The position numbers were made by a program, and so were the translations under genes. A stretch of 64,000 nt of DNA from Rhynchosporium graminicola (lineage: Eukaryota; Ascomycota; Leotiomycetes; Helotiales; Ploettnerulaceae): contig FJUW01000015.1 in the NCBI GenBank assembly GCA_900074885.1, positions 725,906-789,905 on the forward strand, given 5' to 3'. Below, piece after piece: positions 50,571 to 60,315 of the stretch; the first letter of the stretch is position 1, and the number at the start of each line of letters is the position of its first letter. Under the pieces are notes generated by a model, which was not told the origin of the DNA, did not search any database, and saw only the letters and a list, made by a program, of their open reading frames with translations.

Positions 50571-52580
50571 ATGGACTCGATAGTTGCTAGGCAGCACAAT
50601 CATGGTTCCATGGCAGAAATGGACATGTCCATGGGTGCTGGCGTGCCTGATCCCTTTTACATGCAGCAAATCTTCTGGGCCTTTGTCGGAATTGCTATTG
50701 GCATGGCGGTTATTGCGAATGGACTCAACAAGGCTCTCTACCACCAGCGCATCTCGGCCGCGCCGGATCATGTCACAGCAGCGAAACCGAAGTCCTTATT
50801 CTTCAGGATTCACGCAACAGTAGCAGCGATTTCGAGAGAATACGGGTACTATTCAATTCCGGTATCCATTCGAAGCACGCATATTTATCTTGCACCACTA
50901 GGACCATCTACGATATTGATTGGATATCTTGTACTTATTATAGTCTGTTCTCTTTACGGATTTAATACCGAGGATTTTCTTCAGTGGGAGAATGTGGGAT
51001 ATAGAGCTGGTGATATCGCTATATGCCAGCTACCGCTCATCATCCTCCTTGCTGCGAAAAGAAACTTCATAGGCTATTTCACTGGGCTTGGATATGAGCG
51101 CCTTGCATGGCTACACAGATGGGTAGCCAGAGCTCTTCTTTTCACGGTTGTGATCCATGCTGCATTCTTTCTCCGCGAATGGGGAAAGTACGATTATATT
51201 ATGACCAAGATCAAAGACGATTCGATCACGCAGAAGGGCCTTGTGGCCGCAGGTGTACTATTGTGGATCATCGTATCATCAGCCGCACCAATTCGAGGCC
51301 TATCGTACGAGATCTTCGTCGTTCAGCACATCCTATCCTGGCTTGGGCTTGTTGCAGCAACGTATTTCCACGTTTCACCTCAGAATCAGAAATGGCTTTG
51401 GATACCACTCGCTTTATGGGCTTTCGACAGAATGGTTCGCGCAGGCTATCTCGTTTACATCAATCTTGGAATCTTCCATACGAAAAGCTCAGGCTTCTTG
51501 TCTTGCAAAGCTACTTTCGAGCCTCTCGATGAAAGCCACACTCGAGTCACCATCTCCGATCCACCAGTCAAATGGGAAGCCGGGCAGCATCTATTCCTCG
51601 CCTGTCATGTTGTGGCTCCTCTATCATCTCACCCATTTACCATATCCAGTATTCCCTCCGACGGCAAGATTGTGTTTGTCGTTCGCTCGAAGAAAGGTGG
51701 GACTAAGAAGTTCTTCAAGTATGCCGAGACGTCACATCCGACAGGTCCTCAAAACTCAACCAGGACTCTGGGGCGTTCGGTCTTTATAGATGGGCCGTAT
51801 TCACGCATACGACCTTTGAGGCAATTCGATAGTTTACTTTTCATCGCTGGTTCCACAGGAGCAACCTTTACTGTCCCTCTGATGCGAGATATCGTCCAGC
51901 AATGGAAAGGCCAAGGACAGTCCAGGAAATCACACTTCGATCCTCCTCCCGGCGCTGTAACTAGATCCATCCGATTCATCTGGGTCGTCAAGCAAAGTTC
52001 AGCAGTCAACTGGTTCTCCTCCGAACTGGACCGAGCCATTCGTGATGTGGACAATTTGAGACAGGATGGTCATCTCGTCAGTCTAGACATAAGTATCTAC
52101 GTTACGTGCGATAACAGCATGACGAGTTCACAAGGATCGATTAGACACTCTCCATCCTCTTCGGTATCAATGGACGAGAAACGTCTAATAACAAACGAGA
52201 TCTACAGAACGCCCTCCGCGTGCGTTTACTGCAAAAAGCTAATTGCAGATGAGAATGCTATCGTGCCAGTCTGCGATTGTGACTCTTTCCGCGCCGCGAC
52301 ATCTACTGCGAGTGACTACTCGAACTCTTTCGAGCAGTCGAGGAGTAGTATTGTGGATGACCGAATTTCAATTTTAGGCGGACGACCAGACGTGACTGAA
52401 CTTATACAGCAGACGGCCGAGTATGCGATGGGCGAGATGGCGGTAGTCGTTTGTGGTCCCCAGGGCTTGGTACAGAATACGAGGAACGCGGCGGCGAAAG
52501 TGAGTGATGAAAGAGGTGTTCACAAGGGGACTGGGGCCCAAGGTATTTATGTTCATGCTGAGACATTCGGGTATGCTTGA
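50571..52580 (+). CDS. ferric/cupric reductase (FRE-type flavocytochrome)
   Basis: Single exon from ATG 50571, 669 residues. FRE enzymes carry electrons from NADPH through FAD and two hemes to reduce extracellular Fe(III) or Cu(II). The N-terminus is His/Met rich (HNHGSMAEMDMSMG) before the first membrane helix. The heme-binding core spans about residues 130-290 with HRWVARALLFTVVIHAAFF and EIFVVQHILSWLG, giving paired histidines. The FAD site is HPFTISSIPSDGK at about 350, and the NADPH site is LLFIAGSTGATFTVPLM at about 420. A cysteine-containing insert (ACVYCKKLIA, VPVCDCDS) follows, and the protein ends VHAETFGYA, close to the usual C-terminal aromatic of the superfamily. With a Ctr permease divergent from it and a Bim1-like protein nearby, copper reduction is the likelier role (inference). 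Confidence 0.93.
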   Translation: MDSIVARQHNHGSMAEMDMSMGAGVPDPFYMQQIFWAFVGIAIGMAVIANGLNKALYHQRISAAPDHVTAAKPKSLFFRIHATVAAISREYGYYSIPVSIRSTHIYLAPLGPSTILIGYLVLIIVCSLYGFNTEDFLQWENVGYRAGDIAICQLPLIILLAAKRNFIGYFTGLGYERLAWLHRWVARALLFTVVIHAAFFLREWGKYDYIMTKIKDDSITQKGLVAAGVLLWIIVSSAAPIRGLSYEIFVVQHILSWLGLVAATYFHVSPQNQKWLWIPLALWAFDRMVRAGYLVYINLGIFHTKSSGFLSCKATFEPLDESHTRVTISDPPVKWEAGQHLFLACHVVAPLSSHPFTISSIPSDGKIVFVVRSKKGGTKKFFKYAETSHPTGPQNSTRTLGRSVFIDGPYSRIRPLRQFDSLLFIAGSTGATFTVPLMRDIVQQWKGQGQSRKSHFDPPPGAVTRSIRFIWVVKQSSAVNWFSSELDRAIRDVDNLRQDGHLVSLDISIYVTCDNSMTSSQGSIRHSPSSSVSMDEKRLITNEIYRTPSACVYCKKLIADENAIVPVCDCDSFRAATSTASDYSNSFEQSRSSIVDDRISILGGRPDVTELIQQTAEYAMGEMAVVVCGPQGLVQNTRNAAAKVSDERGVHKGTGAQGIYVHAETFGYA

Positions 52581-53713
52581 TTGGGATCAGGTGGACCGGG
52601 TGAAGTGGCTGGAGTTCATCGTTGAGCTGGGAGCGGGCGGCCTACTCGAAATTCTCTTGTACATTTTGATTTAGATACCTGGCTACGTGGTGATCGAGCA
52701 TACAGTGCTCTCAAATTCATGATTGTGCTTTTTTCCCCAGATATTTCCCAAGTTTTCGTTGGAAGTGAGATGAGTAATTCCCTAACGAGGTACTACCACT
52801 GCCCGATGCTTGGCGACTCTCCAACCTGAAACCATCCCATCTATGTCCCTTTCGAGTCAACCAAGAATTGAGAAGAATATGTTGTACGCTCTAGATCTTC
52901 AGGTATTTTTCTTTGACCATTTTCTTCCATAGCAATTCTCTCTGTTCGTCCTTTCTTCTTCGCCCAAGGACATCATTGCACCTCACACCAGAGAGAGCCT
53001 GTCAGGCAGGCTCAGATTCCAGACCGTCTTAGCATCAGGGATGGAGAAAATGCTATGAGCTCGCACTCAAGTCTAGGCATGCAATATATCGAAAGAAAGT
53101 AGTCGCGCTTAACAAAGATGTGAAAGTGATGGATTTATACTAGAATAAAACTTTCAAAGCCTAAACGCCAGTATACCTGAATAAGACTCTCCGAGATTAA
53201 ACTGTATTATAAGGGGTTTCATTGATATTCTTGATCCATAGTCACAAGTTGGCCGAGTATCTGGGCCAGGCATTGCCCGGTTCAGTATATTTCCCTTCAA
53301 AGGTCTCGACTACCTTGGATCTGCAGCCACGATACAACCGAGTCCAAAGAGATATTACTGCAAACTTGGCTCAGATAGACTAGTCTACTGTAAGTTCTAC
53401 GACAGAGTGAAACCATTAGAAAATTTCATGACATTTTGGAGCAAGGGCCACTCACATCCATAGCAATCAGCAAACGAGCTAGATGAGAAGATTTGGTTGG
53501 TATGAATGCAATGTATCATTGGTACTTCCAGATGAGAAGAGAAGTATGATCATTCCAAAAGATTCTTGTCGGCACGAGCAGATTCCTTGCCGAACCCAAC
53601 AAACAGAAACCATGAAACAAAACAACTTGAGATATGGCCACATGTAAAACCGAATCCCGTAACCCTTCCCGTTCTGAGCCCATAGATAAAGTCCAAGATT
53701 GTGTGAACTAGTA
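52581..53713. other. intergenic
   Basis: About 1.1 kb downstream of the reductase. No ORF supported. Probable 3' flank shared with the small secreted-protein locus. Confidence 0.5.
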
Positions 53714-53992
53714 TCACCCACAAACGCACCTTCAGAAATGTTAGACACGTTCGGTGATGTACAGGTTGATCACTCTAAACTTACGTATTGCCACTGCACT
53801 TGCCGATGCCAAGAGGGTTTTTCGCCTGACACTGCATTTCTGTGTTGAAATAGTTGTGATAGCAAGTTCCGGGTAACTCACTATTCTTCCAAAATCGTCG
53901 TCATTACAAGTTTCTACTTTCCTTGCCGGCATTGCAACCGCACTTGGCCCCGACTGCCAGGAAAGCGACCAGAGAAGAGTTGCGAATCGCAT
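53714..53992 (-). pseudogene. small cysteine-rich secreted protein, apparently frameshifted
   Basis: A start ATG at 53990-53992 begins MRFATLL. After about seven codons, only a change of frame gives a signal-peptide-like core (VAFLAVGA) followed by closely spaced cysteines. This fits a two-base CT duplication within TTCTCTGG at about 53967-53974. Downstream, two further pieces fit as exons: 53785-53839, which reads CQAKNPLGIGKCSGN, and 53714-53729, which reads CVCG then stop. They are joined by a GTAAGT intron, with a weaker GTAGAA donor at 53917. The mature product would be about 30-40 residues with six cysteines, the size of a small secreted apoplastic protein. I do not recognise the family. 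A sequencing error or a different exon structure could also explain the frame change. Confidence 0.35.
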
Positions 53993-54681
53993 CTTGAATT
54001 GGTAGAAGGAGTGATCGGTTCGCTTGGTGGGAGTGTGATTCTGAGTGATAGACAGAAATTGATTGCGGGATGATGAAGGTGCACTGCGGTTGATGTGGTG
54101 AGATATTTTTGGGGGCTGTATCGCTTGGAGGACGAATCAGGCGCGGTTGCCATGATAATTATATATTGTATACTTGGTAGCTAAGATGACTTAATTTCAC
54201 ACTCTACGTGTGCTTTATTTCGACTTTCCTGTCACATTCCCTACTTAGGTAATACTCCTTATGGTCAATACTTTATTGGATGATCGCGGAGGCACCTGCG
54301 CCTTGATAAGACTTAAACGTTAAATCTTACAACCTTACGGCAGTTGAATTTTTAACGTTTAAACCAGGGGAAGTGGATAGTAGACACCAGGTAAGAGTTC
54401 AATTATTTCAACAACGACTAGATGAAGCTCTGCTATCCGAAACTTGCATTAGTTTATTTCTTCATTTTACAAGCCTTTCTAGTTAATGTGCTGCACGGAG
54501 TTTTAGACTACAGGGTAGCATTACGCGTACGGAGGTACAACATCCGAGGAATTTCAGGAAAGTAAAATAAAGGTTACATCTACCTGGAACTCCGTACTGT
54601 GATTGATGGGATACTACTTACCAAAGTGTAAACTATGTCAATTTATCTAAAGAGAATTAGTAATTCTATACTTGAAAGGTA

Positions 54682-54921
54682 CTTCGTGCATGCCCGATTA
54701 AATGTAGATTCAGCGTCCGTGCGCGCTTCTTTATTCAAGAATACTATACAATTCAGCTTTCTTGAATTCTATTACAAATTTTGTATATCCTTCTTATATA
54801 GAGCTATATCTATATGCTAATCTTCCGCTTTTCAATCGATGTAATAATTATTACAGGACGCTGTTTCTTATGAATGTGTGCAAGGGATATTAAATCTACG
54901 TTTATTTGGCCATGCACGAAG
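54682..54921. mobile_element. short non-autonomous TIR element (MITE-like), copy 1
   Basis: A 240-bp segment bounded by inverted arms 54682-54710 and 54893-54921. The arms agree at 25 of 29 positions, start CTTCGTGCATG and end GTAGATT. TA flanks both outer ends (54680-54681 and 54922-54923), as left by Tc1/mariner-type insertion. No transposase frame fits inside. Two of the four differences between arms are transitions, compatible with RIP. Confidence 0.6.
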
Positions 54922-55104
54922 TATCTCCTCATATCCCGTGTATCTTCCTACTCCTGAAACGTAATAAGGTATAATGAGATTCACAAATCACAAAGACTAT
55001 TCCTGTTTCATAGCTCGAACTTCGCATTTCATGCCACAATGTAGTTTTTCCAAATTCCAATGAAGACTCCCTTCCACTTTTCAACCCCGAATCGATTGAG
55101 TATA

Positions 55105-55355
55105 CTCAGATGGTGCAAGCAGTTCAGCGCCGAAACCTGATTTTTTGACAGATAATTATTACTTGCCTGAAGATGATCAAATCGAAAATCAGAGAACTTA
55201 AGCATACAAAAGCCGAGACATTAGAAAGATAGCAGGCCGAGGTATACAATTGATTGAGACTACTGTGTTCATGCTCCGCGTGCTTTTTAGGGATAGTAGT
55301 GGAAAGTTCCTCTATATAAGAAGGATTTCACGCTTAACTACTAGCACCATCTGAG
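55105..55355. mobile_element. short non-autonomous TIR element (MITE-like), copy 2
   Basis: A 251-bp segment bounded by inverted arms 55105-55129 and 55331-55355. The arms agree at 22 of 25 positions and start CTCAGATGGTGC. TA (in fact TATA-like sequence) flanks both ends at 55103-55104 and 55356-55357. No coding capacity. It differs in arm sequence from the element 180 bp to its left but shares a 17-nt internal segment with it in opposite orientation. Confidence 0.6.
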
Positions 55356-57760
55356 TATACCTAGCTGATATAGTATGTACGTTTAGAAGAGAGGAAATAT
55401 GGAATTTTCGCTCACTGGTATGTGATAGCGCGTGAAAGTGTATTTCTTTTTCGAGCGGAAATAGTATAGATCACATCACCGATTCGTCAAGTTTCGCGAT
55501 ATAAATATAGAATGAATGCGATTTGTCGTCACTATAGTAGATAGTGGAAATTGTAGGTAACAATGCATATCTGAGACTAGCCAGTTCCTCTCCAGCGAAG
55601 CAACCACTGCAGAACTCGTAGTAAATTTACTTTGCACGTTTGCCACGCTAACGAAGCCATCACATAGTTGTGTGACACTAAATATTGATTTTGGATGGTG
55701 CCCTTGTGGTATTTTTGTGACTTTGAAATCAAGTTGCGACATTGAATTGTACCAGCCAGTTTTCTCTTCGCCCAAAACGGATTTGCCTAATGTTGATCTG
55801 GAATCGAGATTCATATAAAGTATAACCTAAGATTGTTTGTGATCAACAAGACTCTCCACTCATTTGAAACTCCTTTTTGATTGGAGTTGCCTCAAATTAG
55901 GCTGCATCTCTCATCTCATACAATTCGAAAAGTATCCTGTTGATTTATTGTCTTTTTCCAACCATCTTTTCTACGCTTCGAATCTCCTCGTTTCTAAGAA
56001 TGTACGAAGCTGCTGTAAAATACAAGTATTCTGTTCCCAGTATGAAAGACTTGAGATAGCTATCAAAGAATTTCAAGATGAAAACATTTCCAGCTTTCCA
56101 CGTTTTGATATTCTGGACTTAAGTGGCGGGACTCTTTCCTGTAATGACTTCGAGAACAGAGACTGCACAGTCAGAAGATCACAGGTGCCATCTCAACACA
56201 TTATGTCAAGCAACATGCTAAACACAAGATACGCAGGTCTCCGTTTCCCACAGCCAAGGTAGCATAGATCTGCAGGGACCCCAGAACAAGTAAGTAAATA
56301 CAGCCCACGGCACCGAGCCTCGGGTGCATTTAGAGTTTTTGGAGCAAGATACAAGTACTCCATACAGTAGCCCACAAGATCTTCAGCGGGACGCTTTCCA
56401 GGTTGATCTCAGAAGCACACAATGAATGCGAGATGTTTATAGATCATCTTCCGTCAACGAATCTGCGTGCTCGTAAAATCCAGTTGTTGTACGATTTTGC
56501 TTCACTTCCTGTCCACTTGTCATACATTGGAATATATCCACGTAGTCTCACATATACCGGGCATTATTTCGCACGTGTTGTCTAAGGGCCTCGGTCCAAA
56601 ATTCAAAGGTAGGTAGGTGTAGGGTCCAGTGAGAATCGCTCTAGTACTTAGTATGATCTGCCCTAGGATCTACCCTTTTCCCCTAGCGCAATCTCCAGCA
56701 CAAGCGGCTGTTCTACTGCCTCACCACCACAAGTCAGGTCAACGCGAGTAAGGGGCGTTTAAATCTCCGATACCCGACCCTTTTTGTGTTGCCGAATTCT
56801 CTCTTGAGTCTTGATTGCCAGTATTCGTCAGATATTACTATGGTAATCGACGATTCGGAGTCTATCAGTTTGATATAGCTAGCTATATGTTCGTCCTCGG
56901 ATACAAGTAACTGCAAGAGCGTTGCACCATGTATCGGATTGAATGTGCTTAAAAGACCCTTCCTGGATCTCTAACTTGCCGAGAGCGGCTGTTGTTGATC
57001 TCATACTGGTCGCGCTCCATTCTGTCATACAATTCGACGTATCATCCTGAGATAGCTGCGGCTCTCCTGACGCTAAGAACAGCTAAGGCGAAGCCAATGC
57101 AACAGCTCACCGCGCAACCAGCTCGCAAATACTACTGGCCTCTCTCCTGCTACTACGGAAGCAGTGAGCGTCGTCCGAGTCACTCCAGTTGTGATGGTGC
57201 TTCGGCACGTTGCTATGTGTTTTCCTTTAACCCCCGTCCCTTACCTGTGTCATATTTATGTTTCGTTTGCGAGCTTTGGTGCCAAAGAAATCCTCATAAT
57301 TGCCCGACATCTCTGTTTGTTTGTCTTGCAATTGCATCGTTGGCTACCACACCAGAGTACTTGACTGGCTCCGTCGTTGACCTCGAGTCTTGAGACCTCA
57401 TCATCACGACACTTTTTCCTATGCGAAGGCATTCAAACTCTCAATAACGATCAAACACAACGATTCGATCATATAGGCCCAAGAATTCTCCCAAAGAAAA
57501 TTTGTAAAGCTATCTGATTCTGAGCGCCTCGTGAGCGAGTCGTTTGCTGCACCAATATCCCCGAGTGCTCGACGTTCTACCGCATTTGCTTTTCGACGCA
57601 TCAAATCGCAAACGTTCAGAACTACTTAGCTGCGTTTGCAAAGTTGGTAATTTGGAACATGGGTTGGTGCTTGTCCTGGTACGTGTCCTTCAATTGCTGG
57701 CTCTATAATCTTACATTCCATGGCGAGCTGCAGAAGCTGATACTATTTCCCCCAGTTGCA

Positions 57761-60016
57761 ATGCAGACTTCCGTTAGATCAGAGGCTCCCCGAGCTGCGG
57801 ATATGAGAAATTTATCAGATGAATCTGTCCATATAAGCAGAGAAATATCGATCGTATCTAGCCCGGGCCCAACAACCCCCAGCTTCCCGTCAATAATACA
57901 AGAAAATGTCCCTACCGACTTCAATCCAGGGATCAGACCCGCAACAGGCTCGGGAAGACAGTTGAAGAGATGGAATTCGAAGGTGTCAGATGCATCGTGG
58001 AGATATTCGAGGAGGAATAGTCTGCAGGTTCCCAGGATCTCGCAGGATGCAGCTCTACTCAATAGTAACCGGGAGAGCATGAAGGCGCTGTCAGATTTCC
58101 TCAAGACAAGAGAGCCCCCGCCAAGCAATTTCATGAGCATACCTTCCGATGATGAGAAGCCTCCCTCGTCGCTGAAGAAACGAGCTTCCAGGTTATTCGG
58201 GAAAACGAAGAACAAGAGCAATCCTCCACGGCTTTTGCAACTTCCTGATAGCGCAGTAGCTGCTAAGACTCGAAGTGGAGCTCGACATATCGCAATATCG
58301 ATTCCAATGGACAGCACTGACTCGAGAACTGCGCCAGGTCATCAGCCACCGAAGCCCCTTGGATCTAACCCACATATGAACTTGGATAGAGGGGCTGATA
58401 CGGTTCTCAAGACCGTTGCTGAAACACATCCTGAGAAGCAAAGCAGAAAGAGGACCGCGAACAGTGGAATTGGTCGCCAGATCCCAGGGATTCAGCCAGA
58501 GATCGGAATGCGTGGTCATGGCGCTGAGTTAGTCTTGAAAGCGTATGAAACGGATGTAGGTCTTGCATCTAGACGTTCCAAAGACGAGCAACGAACGACG
58601 AAACATGATCCGCAACGATCGCAAAGGACTTACATCGCAGTTTCTCCTGTGGATGCAGATAAACCCAACATCCAACGGCGAGTTCTTCACATGTCCGACG
58701 GAACTATTGACAGTCAATTGTCAATTGCGAGTACTGGTATGGGACATTCGCGAAACATCAGCAGCGTATCGACTGCACCTAGTGCTACCTTGAACAAATC
58801 ATTACAACCGGATCTACCCCCACGCACCTCTAGCATCGTCAAAATACCAACAGCCAATCTGGCCAAAGAAAAAGCGCCGGAAAGGATTCAATCTTCTCTA
58901 TCTGGATATTCAGAAATCACGGAAACTCCGCCATCACCGCCAGCTGTACTTGGTATTGCAGTTCGTGGCTATAACGCCTATCCAGTCGGACGTCCTCAAG
59001 TTGTCAAGAATATTCCGAGATCCCATGCTTCACATGATCTGCTTTCACCACCAGAAGATCGGAGCAAATCAATTTCCCGCCCTGCGACTGCACCTGATAG
59101 TAGGACAAACAATCCGCTAGCTGCAAAAAGTAAATCCCCAGTGAGACGTACGGCGTCAAATCAGAATGGAATCGTAGAGTCTGTTCCGATCACTCGGCAA
59201 ACTCGGCAAGAAAGAGTGAGAGCAAGAAAGATGCGGGATATCGAGTCAGTTCGCTCTCTATCAGGATCTCATCCACCACTGCCAGAATCGCAAGCCACAA
59301 ATCATATCGTGGCACCACCAAAGAACCCGAAACGACAGACATACTCTGCAGATGCTCGGAGAAGAGCAGCAGTCAACACACTATCGCCCATCATGCTCGT
59401 AGCAAATGTACCTCCATCTGCCGGCTCCGTGACAAGCACAGATCTTCCGCTTCAGCGAGTCTCCAGACAAGCCAGGTCAGTTAGACCGAATTCAGTAGAG
59501 CACACCATCAGAAGTACCCACACACCTCCCCGCTCCATCATAACCTCTCTGGACTCCGAGACCGAAGACGCGCACACCACCTCATCCGCAACCAAAAAGA
59601 GCCGCTCCACCACGACGCAATCCCTCCGCTCCAGCATCCTCTCCACACGCCGTCAAGAACGCCGCTTGAAACGCAACATGTCCCTCCGCGAATGCGAAAT
59701 GGACGCTCGGATCTCCAAGATCGAAAGCGACAACATCATGCTGCTGCAAACTCTCGGTGGTATCGCGCGGAGTTTCGGCGAGATCAGTAGGATTGGGAAG
59801 GAGGCGAGGACGGAGAGGAGGACGGCGAGACTGTTGGATGAGGAGTGGTCGCCGAGTCCGGAGGAGAAGAGGAGGAGAGGGGAGTTGGAGAAGATAGAGC
59901 CGGTGATGAGGGTCATGCGGGAGATGGCGCCGAGGGTGAGTATGGAGGGTCAACGGGAGGGGAAGGTAGGGCGGAATAGTGAGGATTCTTATGATGGGAT
60001 GTCGGTTTTGGGGTAA
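57761..60016 (+). CDS. large disordered protein with C-terminal helix, unknown function
   Basis: Single open frame. From ATG 57761 it gives 751 residues; an ATG at 57659 would add 34 residues of hydrophobic, Trp-rich sequence unlike the rest, so the later start is preferred. Most of the protein is Ser/Pro/Arg/Lys rich and predicted disordered by eye, with several basic serine patches (WRYSRRNSLQVPR, SSLKKRASRLFGK) that look like kinase sites. The C-terminal ~100 residues contain a probable amphipathic or coiled-coil helix beginning CEMDARISKIESDNIMLLQT. No enzyme or binding domain is recognisable. Similar architectures are common among uncharacterised fungal proteins. Its long upstream region may hold leader sequence. 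The function remains unassigned. Confidence 0.7.
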   Translation: MQTSVRSEAPRAADMRNLSDESVHISREISIVSSPGPTTPSFPSIIQENVPTDFNPGIRPATGSGRQLKRWNSKVSDASWRYSRRNSLQVPRISQDAALLNSNRESMKALSDFLKTREPPPSNFMSIPSDDEKPPSSLKKRASRLFGKTKNKSNPPRLLQLPDSAVAAKTRSGARHIAISIPMDSTDSRTAPGHQPPKPLGSNPHMNLDRGADTVLKTVAETHPEKQSRKRTANSGIGRQIPGIQPEIGMRGHGAELVLKAYETDVGLASRRSKDEQRTTKHDPQRSQRTYIAVSPVDADKPNIQRRVLHMSDGTIDSQLSIASTGMGHSRNISSVSTAPSATLNKSLQPDLPPRTSSIVKIPTANLAKEKAPERIQSSLSGYSEITETPPSPPAVLGIAVRGYNAYPVGRPQVVKNIPRSHASHDLLSPPEDRSKSISRPATAPDSRTNNPLAAKSKSPVRRTASNQNGIVESVPITRQTRQERVRARKMRDIESVRSLSGSHPPLPESQATNHIVAPPKNPKRQTYSADARRRAAVNTLSPIMLVANVPPSAGSVTSTDLPLQRVSRQARSVRPNSVEHTIRSTHTPPRSIITSLDSETEDAHTTSSATKKSRSTTTQSLRSSILSTRRQERRLKRNMSLRECEMDARISKIESDNIMLLQTLGGIARSFGEISRIGKEARTERRTARLLDEEWSPSPEEKRRRGELEKIEPVMRVMREMAPRVSMEGQREGKVGRNSEDSYDGMSVLG

Positions 60017-60315
60017 GAGAAAGGTTTAAGCGAGATAGATAGATTTGTTGATATCAAGTTTCATTTGGCGAGACTGTAGGACGTTATTTGGTAATTCCTA
60101 ATTTCCAAGATCTCGAGCTAGTCACATGCTTATTCCATAGAAACCAAAAGCCATTTTGTCCTGTATGGATGTTGTCGATCTTCCATGTTGTTTCACTCAA
60201 TTCTAGTGCACCGCATCAAAGGCGGAACATGAATATTAGCTGAATTTGGCGACTCGCGCCTAATTTATGCAATATTGAATTACCACAAGACTCGCTCGGG
60301 AACAAGATGCCATTA
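60017..60315. other. short convergent intergenic spacer
   Basis: About 300 bp of shared 3' flank; nothing noted. Confidence 0.5.

Larger units (their letters stand above)
53993..57658. other. AT-rich, repeat-bearing intergenic region
   Basis: About 3.7 kb. It contains two short terminal-inverted-repeat elements (54682-54921 and 55105-55355), TA-rich DNA around them, and a TAGGTAGG motif at 56609-56617. ORFs at 55476-55814 (-) and 55864-56262 (+) have no recognisable domain. The last 700 bp is probably the leader and promoter of the disordered-protein gene. Confidence 0.5.

Noticed and set aside
55864..56262. 132-codon ORF as a secreted protein
   Set aside because: No signal peptide at its start; an internal ATG gives a hydrophobic leader but stops after 14 codons, so nothing coherent can be built.
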